64,000 nt of DNA from Gyrodactylus bullatarudis (lineage: Eukaryota; Platyhelminthes; Monogenea; Gyrodactylidea; Gyrodactylidae): the NCBI GenBank assembly GCA_012064415.1, contig SSNU01000161.1, positions 1 to 64,000 of the forward strand. Reading direction: 5' to 3'. Made by a program: the position numbers and the translations under genes. The notes under the pieces were generated by a model, which saw nothing but the letters and a program-made list of their open reading frames with translations, was not told where the DNA came from and made no database searches. Below, one piece after another: positions 25,501-37,500 of the stretch (positions are counted from its first letter, which is position 1; each line of letters opens with the position of its first letter).

Positions 25501-28500
25501 TGGAGGTCGATCTGAGGAGTAGGAGGACTCGGTAACTTTTATCAAAGAGTCAAGATAAGCCTGAACTTGACTGCTTTCAAGGGTCATTTTGTCAAGAGTT
25601 ACCATTTCTAGTTCGTTGCTAAGCAGCTATTTTAAATAAAAGTTTGATCTTTATACAATGAAAAATAGTAAATTAGAAACTCACTTTTCTGTAATAATCA
25701 GAGGCAAGTTCAAAGTCTTTATTTCTCTCATGAATGCAAGCCAATAGAGGAAAGCGGACAAGCTCTGTTGAAATACGTTCATCAATCTATAGAGTTAAAA
25801 AAATGTTAAAAAAATACAATCCTGAGTAATGCTCAAGTATGTCGATAGGAACACGCTAAGACGTGAAGTTCGATTCTCGGAGGAGGCTTAAGGGTTACTG
25901 AGGATCCCTAATGAGGGTGAAAAATATAAGTTCTCGCTTGATCTTTGGATGCGTTAAATTTAATTCAAGTTTGAATCTGAATTAGTCATTTGACGTTTGA
26001 CTAGAGCTACTATATGATTAAAATCTTTTTCTGAGATTCCTAGATGAATAAAGGAAGAAAATCTCAAAAATGTATTAGGTTGTGGTTGGACTGAATATAT
26101 AGTGATTTTATTCGAAAAAACTTGAGAAAGATGGATCGGAAATCAGTGAAAAAAGCTTCCAAAGAATTTGTTTTCTTCAAATTTAGAGTTGAAAACGTGA
26201 TTAAATCCTTTTCTACCCATATTTTGATTGAAAATTCCTGACAATGAGAAAAGGTTCAAGAGATTTGAAATGATGATAATTTTCAGAGGACTATTGACCC
26301 AAGTCATCTAAGTTCTCACAAAGTGGTTAATCTCTTTTCCGAGGTGTGGTTTCGCGTTGTCCTGGAGAGATATAATTCTATAGAATCTTGAATATATTTA
26401 TCCAAGATAAAATGCCACCTGGATACTCTAGAACGCTTAACTAAACAAAAAGAGTGATCAATTATCTTTCTAATGGTACCAATTTTTTTTGAATTCATTC
26501 AAGTTTTGATTATCGCACATCCTAATCTTTAAAAATTTTATTCAACTTTTATCTATTTTCTGGAATCCATTAATCCTGAAAATACTCAGCTAAACATCTC
26601 AAGACGAAGAGCGGTTCTGTTTTCATGAAAAAAAAGCTTTAAATAAAGGTGAAAATAAAGTTTGGTTATTAAGAAGTGGTTATTGTAAATGCAAGCTCAC
26701 CATTTTCTTGGCTTTAGCATCGTTGTAGTTGATATTGTAGAGCAGAAATCTTTTCAAGATCTCCATGATGGAAGATTTATTAGCAAGGTTTATTAACAGG
26801 GTAAAGCTAAATGCTAAAAATTCATCACAAATAGCAGGTGACATTTTGAAGGGGAGATCATCATGAGAATAATGTTCATTCTCAGAATCCATCACGTTCT
26901 GAAATCTAAAATTAGAAAATAAAGATATTTTAAATAGGGTTTTTGAATATGCTGTCTTTTCAATTTTAACGATATACTTTAAAATTTAGCAGAAGTTTCA
27001 AAAATCTGGGTTTTATTCGTAAAACAGTATAAAATATTACATCAGAATCTTGTCCCGGTGTCTATGTTATCACCTTTACCTATTACCTTACGTTATTTTC
27101 AAATACGTATTTGTATTTTTCGTATGTTTAATAAATTCATTCATCAAATAAAAATATTTTCAAATCGTTTTCATACTAAAGCGTAATGAATTTCGTAAAT
27201 TCACAAATCGTTTTCGTGACATATTTTCTATCGTAAAATATTTGTGTTAATTTTTGGTTTAATTTCGTAAGCTGAAGTTTTCTATTTCGTAAATTTACAA
27301 ACGGTTTTCATGAAACCCAATAATCAATTTCGTAAGCACCTAAATAAGGTCCAGGAAAAGATACTTGAACTTAATTCTCAAGTTAAGCAATGGAAAGAAT
27401 TTGCCAGAAACTCGGATATACCAAAACATTCAATATGGTCAGATGAGACAAATTTTATTTTGTAAACGAAAAGAAGGTCGAAATTCATCTGAAAAAGGTA
27501 TAGTTAGTATTCTAAGTAATGGGATAAAATTTCAGATTTCAAGAAAATTTCACGTAAATGAAATAATGACATACTTTAGGTTTTTATCGAAGCAATATGA
27601 AAAGACAATGAATCCGGACAATTCTTCAAGTTTTATTCTTTCTGTGATAAACTCCAAAAAGTTTTGGGTATTCTCCAAAACCTGTTGAATGAGCCATTTA
27701 CGATCCAATATAATCAAAATCTAAGGAAATTAAAGAATGTAAAGAATTTATTTATATATTTTTTATTTTCTCAATTAAATATTTTGAGACATCCTCTTAG
27801 ATTTAAGTATACACATGACAGCTGAAGCTAATCGATTATTTCGCTCAGCATAATTACACACTAGGACATTTTCAGAAAAATTTTGCAATAGGATCTTGAT
27901 CCAAATATTTTCTGGATCGAAATTTTGTGCTGATTTCAGATCTGTAATTATATTTTCTAGATTGTGTCTGGTTTTCGAGATATATTGAAAAACCGAATTT
28001 GAGAATTTAAAAAAAATAAATAATTTCAAACAATTAAATTTTTATTAAAATAAAAAATTCAATTAACTAATTAGGCATCATTAGAATTACAATTAAATTT
28101 ACTATCTAATGATACCTTGAGTGTCGCCCAAAACAAAAAAAATGCGCATTCCAGCTACTTTTTTGTCGAAAATTTTCTGATTTTGGAGTCAATTTTCTCC
28201 ATAAATTTTAACTTCAAACGCTTATATCTTTCAAGAAAAAGAGCTTTTTAGATATTTTCTTCGATTTTCTAGATCAAAATTTTATGCTATTTCTGAAAAA
28301 GTTGGTTAGAATTTACAAAATCATTTCGTTCTTGTATATTTTTACCCCTTTTAATCCCACACTCAGTTATCGTCATATAGTAATAGCTATTCTATACACT
28401 ACTGCTCTAATTAAGGTGAGAGATACATCAAATCATAGCTAATTTATTTGAGTTTTCACTTTAAAACTTTTGGTGTAATTGAAATCTTGTCTAAGCTCAG

Positions 28501-31500
28501 CAATGCTTCAAAAATTTTACTTCTGTTTGACTAGAGTATTAAACGGAAGAAAGCCAAGTCAACATACATGTTTATTATTTTAATATTTAGATCTATCCTG
28601 AAAATCTCAGATCTTGTCGTATTCACAGAGTTGATAGAGTCGCTTTTGCTCAAAGTCCAAATAATACTTCATCATCAAGAAATTCAGATGCATCCGCAAA
28701 CTTAAGAAGTGTTTTCGCTTTTGATCAAGCCTATGTTGATTCCATCGTCAGAAAAGCTAAACTTTCAAAAAATGCCAGCTATGAGGTTGCCAGAATGCTG
28801 AATGCTAAAGTCACAAATGGCCCAGGTATCAAAACAACTATTTTTCGAAAAAGAGACATGGCATTTCTTCTTTCTTCTTTAAGTATGAAGACAAGCTGAG
28901 CTTTCGCCATGACATAAATGGCTTGTTCAATTTACTTGGGTTCAACTTTAATCTTGAGCAATACCGTCTATTCATTGACTCATCAAAAAAAAGCTTAAAA
29001 GTAGTTCTTCTTGATAACCTCGATAACCTAGATCAAAATTTTATGCTATTTCTGAAAAAGTTGGTTAGAATTTACAAAATCATTTCGTTCTTGTATATTT
29101 TTACCCCTTTTAATCCCACACTCAGTTATGGTCATATTACTATAGTGGTACTTGATGAAATGCAGCTTAACGCTCATCAAGCATCCCACATTTGTATATG
29201 AAACAAGAAGTTGGTTTATAAGATGCTGAGTATTTCTGGCTCTGCAATTACCAAAAAATCGAAAAATTGAAACGTTGGTATTGTATCTTCCTCAGAATAA
29301 GCTCCATGCTTTCGTATGTCTCTTTCAAATCACTTGAATATCATATTGGAACAGAAGGGTATCGTCCGAGGTTATCAAGAAGAACTACTTTTAAGCTTTT
29401 TTTTGATGAGTCAATGAATAGACGGTATTGCTCAAGATTAAAGTTGAACCCAAGTAAATTGAACAAGCCATTTATGTCATGGCGAAAGCTCAGCTTGTCT
29501 TCATACTTAAAGAAGAAAGAAGAAATGCCATGTCTCTTTTTCGAAAAATAGTTGTTTTGATACCTGGGCCATTTGTGACTTTAGCATTCAGCATTCTGGC
29601 AACCTCATAGCTGGCATTTTTTGAAAGTTTAGCTTTTCTGACGATGGAATCAACATAGGCTTGATCAAAAGCGAAAACACTTCTTAAGTTTGCGGATGCA
29701 TCTGAATTTCTTGATGATGAAGTATTATTTGGACTTTGAGCAAAAGCGACTCTATCAACTCTGTGAATACGACAAGATCTGAGATTTTCAGGATAGATCT
29801 AAATATTAAAATAATAAACATGTATGTTGACTTGGCTTTCTTCCGTTTAATACTCTAGTCAAACAGAAGTAAAATTTTTGAAGCATTGCTGAGCTTAGAC
29901 AAGATTTCAATTACACCAAAAGTTTTAAAGTGAAAACTCAAATAAATTAGCTATGATTTGATGTATCTCTCACCTTAATTAGAGCAGTAGTGTATAGAAT
30001 AGCTATTACTATATGACGATAACTGAGTGTGGGATTAAAAGGGGTAAAAATATACAAGAACGAAATGATTTTGTAAATTCTAACCAACTTTTTCAGAAAT
30101 AGCATAAAATTTTGATCTAGAAAATCGAAGAAAATATCTAAAAAGCTCTTTTTCTTGAAAGATATAAGCGTTTGAAGTTAAAATTTATGGAGAAAATTGA
30201 CTCCAAAATCAGAAAATTTTCGACAAAAAAGTAGCTGGAATGCGCATTTTTTTTGTTTTGGGCGACACTCAAGGTATCATTAGATAGTAAATTTAATTGT
30301 AATTCTAATGATGCCTAATTAGTTAATTGAATTTTTTATTTTAATAAAAATTTAATTGTTTGAAATTATTTATTTTTTTTAAATTCTCAAATTCGGTTTT
30401 TCAATATATCTCGAAAACCAGACACAATCTAGAAAATATAATTACAGATCTGAAATCAGCACAAAATTTCGATCCAGAAAATATTTGGATCAAGATCGTA
30501 TTCCACATAGTTTCCTACTATTAATTATGGGCCGGGAGATTAATTAATAATAAGGGTTAATTCCAAAAATGACCCCAGTGAAATGAAAAATTGCTCAAAT
30601 TTATTGCACCAAAACAAAAATATGCCAATTCTAACTGGTTATAATACTTATGTAGTATGCATAGAAAATTTAGAACTAATTCTTTTCTGTTTCTGAATTT
30701 TATCTCAATGATCACCGGATGAAGATTTTTGTTGCCTGAGTCGAAATCTTAGAAAAATATACTTGGTCTAGTTAATAAAAACAGAACCTAGATTTAGGGA
30801 TGAAAAATGAGATATTTACATCAAAATACTCGATACAGAAGTCCAAGGCTTCACTTTGACTGAAAGATTTCAACAGTGCGGCAATCTTATTCAATGATTC
30901 ATAGACAAACTTGCACCACGTATTTTGAACCTCTTCCGGGAGGGCTATTATGAAACAAGACAAATTCAGAATCATTTCTTTGCGTTCAATCGATTCAGAC
31001 CATTGGGATTCTTCCAAAAGAGGATAATAATTTGACCAACAAAAGGTGTTTATTTGCTGGTTTATCTTCATCATGATAACTTCATGGTCCTTTTCGTCCA
31101 AAGGATTGATAAAACTGGAATAAAAGTAGTGAATAATATCATAGATGAACATTTTAATTGAGAAATCTAAAACAAGTTGTATATAATATGGATATTAGGG
31201 TAATAAAGGTTTTTTTTCTTTGGTCATTTGCTCATTCGATAGAGAATTAAATTTTGAGAAAATTAAAATTTCGAATTATTTATTTTAAATAATGTTCTGA
31301 TAAACAGAATATCATTTGAAAATTACAATTTTAGATCCACACCCACAAATTTTGAATGAATTTCGAATTCACGTTTTCGAGCAATATGTATGACTTTTCG
31401 GATAGGAATTTTTCTGATGATTATTTAAAATCTGTTCTCTACATATCCTGGAAAATGAGGTTTATGAGTATCAGAAAGACAAAAAATGTCAGGATTCTCT

Positions 31501-34500
31501 GGTAAAAATTAGTAGAGATTAATAAGAATTCAGAATTTTATCTCATGTGTAGTGGGAATGTGTTAGCAAAAAAAGGACATGTCATGTTTCAGCAGCAAAA
31601 TTTTCCAAGTATCAGAAAGCTCAGAGAAAAAAAGATGATACCGGGTATTTCAATATATTTAAATACGCCAGAAATTCTCAAATATGGTATTGAATGGAAC
31701 TTACACTTTGTGTTGATATAAATCACTTTTGATTGAAACGATCTGTTCCATGCTCATAGTCTTTTTGTCGAACATCTGCTTCAATATGACATTGAGAGCA
31801 GATTCAAATTCAATTACGGGTAGACTGATAGATGACATGATGTTGAACTTTTCATAGAATATTTCTTTCAACTTTGTGAGGAAATATTTGTCGAATAACT
31901 GAAATATTGTCATTGGATATTTTAGTCTAATCTGAATTTCATTCGAGTAGTTTTGCATTGTCTGAATCAACTAAAATAGAAGTGGACCATCAATTTAGAA
32001 AAAAACTAGTCATTGCAACCAATCAATTTCATTGCTTATAGGCATGGAATGTTTATTATTTGACCATGGAATTTCATTGGATATATATTTTTACACCTAG
32101 AGCACCCGGAGAATGCCTAGAGAAAAGCAAAAATAAATTATTATTCAAATCTACTCCCCTGAAAATACTAAATTACCACAATTTAATTTTTAAAACAATA
32201 CAAAAGTATAAAACAGCCAATCAAATTCGACTTAACATATGGACCAATCATATTGCTTCATTACAGTTCTACCCTTTTGGGCAGAGAGGTATAAAACATC
32301 GTATTAATTCTTTCTTGGAAAAAATGGTTAACTAATCGGAGCTTTTACCTGTAGTTCAGAGGTAAATGAGAAAAATTAATGAAATTTTTTTTTGCTGAAA
32401 TAAAATCTATACTCAAGACAGGGAAATCGAACATGATGACAGGAATATTGAGAAACTTATCATCAAGAATTCGAATATGCTCAGCACTACATTAGGAATC
32501 CCGGACATGTTGTCTACTTTTACCATTTAAAGAAAGAAATGACTTTTTAGAAAAAAAAGAAATGTATTTTTAAAAATTTCAATTCGGTGTAAAAACCCAT
32601 TATGAGAGAGGTTGGTGAAAAAATCAAAATTAGACAGGATAGCCGAATATAAGCATTGAAATCAGTCACGAGATCGATATTAAACTCCCAAAAGATAATT
32701 TGGTTAGTTGTAAGATCAAATTGAGCCTAATTGATTTTCTTGTCTAACTGTGAGCCTGAAAAAACTTCTTTTGGCCACGTTCTTGAGATTAAATTTAACT
32801 CGAATTTTGATTGATTTCAAGAGTAAGAAGCTGATCAAATTTTCTTTTAGACAAGGAATAATCAATTTATTTCGGAGCATCAAATTTCATTAATCTTTCA
32901 AGTAACAAAATAAATCAAGAAATTCGAATTTTCCATGATAATGGGACGATTGCTTTTCTTGCCAATGTGTGATCAATGATCAGTGAGGTGAGAGGCTAGG
33001 GTGAAATTTTCAACCTCATATTAAGACCAACTTTTCTGATAGAACTATCAATTCTAAGCATTATTTTGTATTGAAGCATGTGTCCATTATGTCATTCGGT
33101 TTTAAAAATCAAAAAATTTTCAAATTGCCGCTCAATTTTCAATGAATTTTTACTCCGCAATCACTAAAATCCGGAATATCTTGGCCATTTAATGAGTTTC
33201 TTAAAATTTATCTTATCAAAAATAGTAATCCTGTCATCAAGAGGAGCTTCATGATTAATTTGGTTATTTAATCATGTCCTAAAATCTGAGTACTGAAATT
33301 TATCAGAAAAGTAAGTCCTCCCGTGAGTTGTTCGGAGAAAAAAAATTCACCCTAGCCTAATGATCACTAATCATAAAAATTAAGTCATAAACCCTCGCAG
33401 ATATAATATATTTTATCGACAGTTCATATTCCTATATTATTTGAAAATTGAATTCAGAATTGACGAAATGTTACTTTTCTCAAGTATTTGTAAATACTCA
33501 CGTCTAAAATAGTTTGACAGTCTATAACTGGATTCATGTCCTCTGCAGTTTGAATTACATGGATGAGAATATTCATGAAATGCATCATTAGGGTGAAGTT
33601 GAAGAATTTGCCCGAGGCGTCTTTGGAAATTTCAAAATTTGTAATAATCGAGGAGGCGAAATTAATCAGAATAATCAGTCTTCTGTGTAATCTAGATTAT
33701 TAATACAATAAAAATAATAGTTTGAGAATAGTAAGACTCGACAATTCGAACATTGTATACTAGGACAGGGTGAATTTTCAATGAATTTTCTTTACGCAAT
33801 CACTAAAATCCCGCTTATCTTGACCATTTAATGAGTTTTACCATAGAATAATTTGCATTTAAAAATTTTCCCAAGTTTATGTAATTGATCATTGATCATA
33901 GAAATTATGCTTAGTCTTAGATCTTCATTATGCCAGGTTATTTGTAGCCAGATCGAATGAAACTCTTAACTCCTTGTTGATTAAGATTTGAATTTGAAAA
34001 CGTGAGATGTCTAACGAATATATTTTCACTCCCCAGGAAACCCAGGCAAATGTTGAAGGCCAATATGCTAGCTATGGTCCTAATGAAGACGAGTCGGACA
34101 CATTGTTCGAGAGACTGAAGAGCTGGGCCAAAGATCCAGATGTACGATCCCTGATGGAAAAACCCGGGTTTCTACTCTTGATCAAAGGCCTGACTACAAA
34201 TTTCGTACATCAAAAGTAGAAACTAATAATTATGAAGGGATGAACATGATTAGGTTATCTTACTGACCCATAAATTTCTTTTTCACTGAACAAGATTGAA
34301 TCATATGAACCAAGAGATAATTTGATACAGTTGACAAAGTGAACAGCGATTTCTGGTTGATTTAGGAGACTTTTCAACAAGAAATTTTGTTTCATTTCCT
34401 CACTGATAACTGTCTGATATTCTAGTGGAGGTGGCTTGAAACACTCGTCAAAAACCAGAACGGCATTTTCAGTCTGATTCGAGTTCAATGAACAACCATT

Positions 34501-37500
34501 GATGTTACGACCAGACCAGGCTGATTCAATGAGCAAGATTATATTCTGCTTTATAGTCAAAAGCTCCTCATAGTAAGAACTGTGAAGTGTGTCTGGCTCC
34601 TGGAGATACAGATAGGCAATGCGATCGTTGAACTTTTGCAATGGCATCAGATAATCATGGAAATTATTCAAACTCAAGTAGATAAAACTTGAGTAGAGTT
34701 CATTGTTCCAGCAAAATTTTATAACCTAAAAATGTTAATGAATGCTTTGTCGGAGCAATTTTGAATCTGAAATATTTACTTACCGAGTCAAGATCTTCGT
34801 GATGAAATTGAACCCTTGTAATGAGGTCAAGGCAAATGTTCCCCTTTAGAATTGTGGATAGGTTTTGTTCACTTTTACACTCATCCGACAAGATAAGTGC
34901 ATACTCGAGGAGATTTCTAATGAAAGAATTCGTAAAGGTATAATTTGTCAGTTTTAAATAACCCCGAGATTTCAGTAGAGTTTCAATGATGCTCTTGTAA
35001 ACCAAATTAATCGAGTTATCATCCATTAGGCAGGGAACCAGGTACTTTTCAATCCAATGGCTACAAATTTTGAAATAATAATGAAGCTGATTAATTTAAA
35101 ATCTCCCCGTTAAACAAGGTGGAACCAAAAGATATTTATCAGGATAAAAATTATATAAAAGGTAACAGAATATTGAGATTAAATTTTTGACAGAACCGCC
35201 ATTTTTCTCACTAATTTTCAAGCAGCAAATATGATAAAGGAATCGAAATTCGAATCCTAAACTCTTTCTTAGTTTTTTAATAATCTGGTTCAAAAAATCA
35301 ATTTTAAAAAATTATACCAGAATATAGAGAAAAATGAAATCTATATGTCTATTTAAAATTGAAAATTAATCTGTTGTGTTCTGCTGCTAATTCATGATGA
35401 AAAATAATTAGAGCTTTCCTCGATTCTGATTGATCCATGCAGTTAACGAATGAGAGTAAACCTAAATTTGCCCTATATAATAGGGGAACGCTGGGATTTT
35501 AATTCATTTACGGGACTGGATTTTCTGGAATTCAGATCATGTTGCCTACTTTCACCATTCGATATTTTCGATTTAAGGCCAAATTTCCAATTTTTTGAAC
35601 TTTGAGCAGCAAATTTTTATTCACTTGAAATTTTTTATGGTCACGAAATTGATATTCAACTCCCAAAGGATAATGCAGTGAGTCGTTGGATTAGATTGAG
35701 CTTAATTGATTTTTCTTGTCTAATTGTGAGCCTGAAAAACTACTTTTGGCCACCCTTCCACTTTCAAATTAATAAAATACTCAAACTTTGAAAAAATGAG
35801 AATTTGGCGCCAAATTGAAATTTCCAAAAATGAAACCTTGAGCTCTTCTCTTTATTTACCTATTCACTAAAAAAATATTCATTGAATATTATTCAACTTA
35901 CCTTTCGTTCAATTGAAGAAGGGCGTTTAGTAAGCAACTAATTTGTTGATCTGACAGTTTGTACTGATGCTGTCCTTGGTTATCGTTGCCAAATGTCTGC
36001 AGATAGATGATATTCTTGAGAAGATCTTCAGTGATGGATCGAGTTGTATTAATTTTGGAGGGGCCATCTTGTGATTCACCTTGAGGACGATAATAAAATT
36101 GAGACAGCAAGTTGTACTGACGGACACGGAAGAGAAACTCTTTGATTATACTGGAGAGATCTTCGCTATTTGTATTTTTCATGTTTTCTATTCTCTAAGG
36201 ACAAATGAGTACAAGAATTTTACAATGTCTATGAGAAAGATTTATATAGGAAATTTGTTTAAAATCATAATTTAAAATAAATATAGAAAATTCTATTGAA
36301 AGAACTATCCTCGATGAATTTGAGAATTTACGATTTTTAAGGTCTAAAAATTTTCACAAGATTATTTTGAGTTGGCGCGCGATATTATCATTCAACTTTT
36401 GAAAGAACTGTCAGTTATAACCGATCTAGCATCATCCTATTTTAATAATTTTAAGCCTCGAATGAAAAACTCATATTTGCTAATAGGAGTTTTAATACAA
36501 ATAGGAGTGTATAATATACACTGTAGCTAATTCGTACTAAAAGGGTAGAGGGGAATACATCGCATAGACCAAGTGTATGCTTAATAATTTCAGTGTTAAT
36601 TAGCAGAGCAATCCCTGCTAATTCGTACTGAAAAGATTCGTATCTTTTATGCAATTCAACCTGGGAGTTTCTCTACTCGATTTGTTCAATCTTTTGTCTA
36701 TTCTATGGTTTGTGGATACGCTGATTACGAATATGCAGGTGTTTTAACGCAATTATTTTTGGTTCATAAGTTATCGATCAAAAAATGGCTTATTTTTTGA
36801 TCCAAAACAGGTTATGTCTGTAGGTTTAGCAGATAGAGTCCAGGCGATTGCATATTTGAATTCTAGAGGCATGATTCCTCGATAAAAGTAATCTTACTTT
36901 TTATCTATGACCCTGGGAAGTAGGTTTTCAAAAAAACGTTTTTTTCAATTTTTTAAATTACCGACTCCTCTAGGGTTCTTCAATCTTTCAGAAATTTTTA
37001 TTCTCCTATATTTATGAATTCAAATGGATTTCCGGACGTTTTTAAAAATATTTACGTAAACTACGTATTTATTTTTAACAGATTAGTCTTACCTCTGGAA
37101 ATTTTTCTTTTGATACAAATACGAGGCCGTCTTTTGATGAATAAGCCAGACAATTTGAGCAAGAATCAGTGGAATAACAATTCTGATAGTATTGAGAGAG
37201 AATTTCTTTCTGAAAGAACAAATTCGTCTTATTTTATAGGCCACTGATTTTTTAGAATAAACCTTAAGTTAGAAACAACTTGGGTTTCTCAAAAGAGGGT
37301 TATAAACTCACTCTGAACGGTGAAAGATTTTCATTGTCCATAACAGTCTGAGGAATAGTGGAAACAATGAAAGTACCATCTGAAGATTTTGTGTTCAAAT
37401 CAGAAATCTTTTCTTTGTTTGAAGAAAGATCGACAAACTTCAAAGGACCGTTTACATCGAAACATGCCAGAGTTATTTCATCGAGCCACTGAAAAAAATG

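Larger units (their letters stand above)
27892..30497. repeat. giant inverted repeat, two 1131-bp arms with a 344-bp spacer
   Basis: 27892-29022 and 29367-30497 are equal in length and matched base for base in every section I compared. The spacer begins with about 114 bp (29029-29142) that copies 28270-28383 of the left arm. It lies wholly inside the 3.9-kb VPS8 intron between 30820 and 26898, so pre-mRNA could form a hairpin of over 1 kb. The arms carry a transposon ORF fragment. Near-identity implies very recent origin, ongoing arm conversion, or an assembly artefact. Confidence 0.92.

Noticed and set aside
27310..27465. 51-codon ORF with Lys/Glu-rich helix, near the palindrome
   Set aside because: No family recognised; followed by overlapping frames that look like transposon debris. 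Too little support.
32060..32335. 91-codon frame in a VPS8 intron
   Set aside because: Composition not protein-like; overlaps repeat DNA with TATAAA-like strings.
36451..36654. Minus-strand frame with an acceptor-like start, considered as a VPS8 exon
   Set aside because: No similarity to VPS8 and no donor; contains a short direct repeat (GCTAATTCGTACT), so probably repeat DNA.
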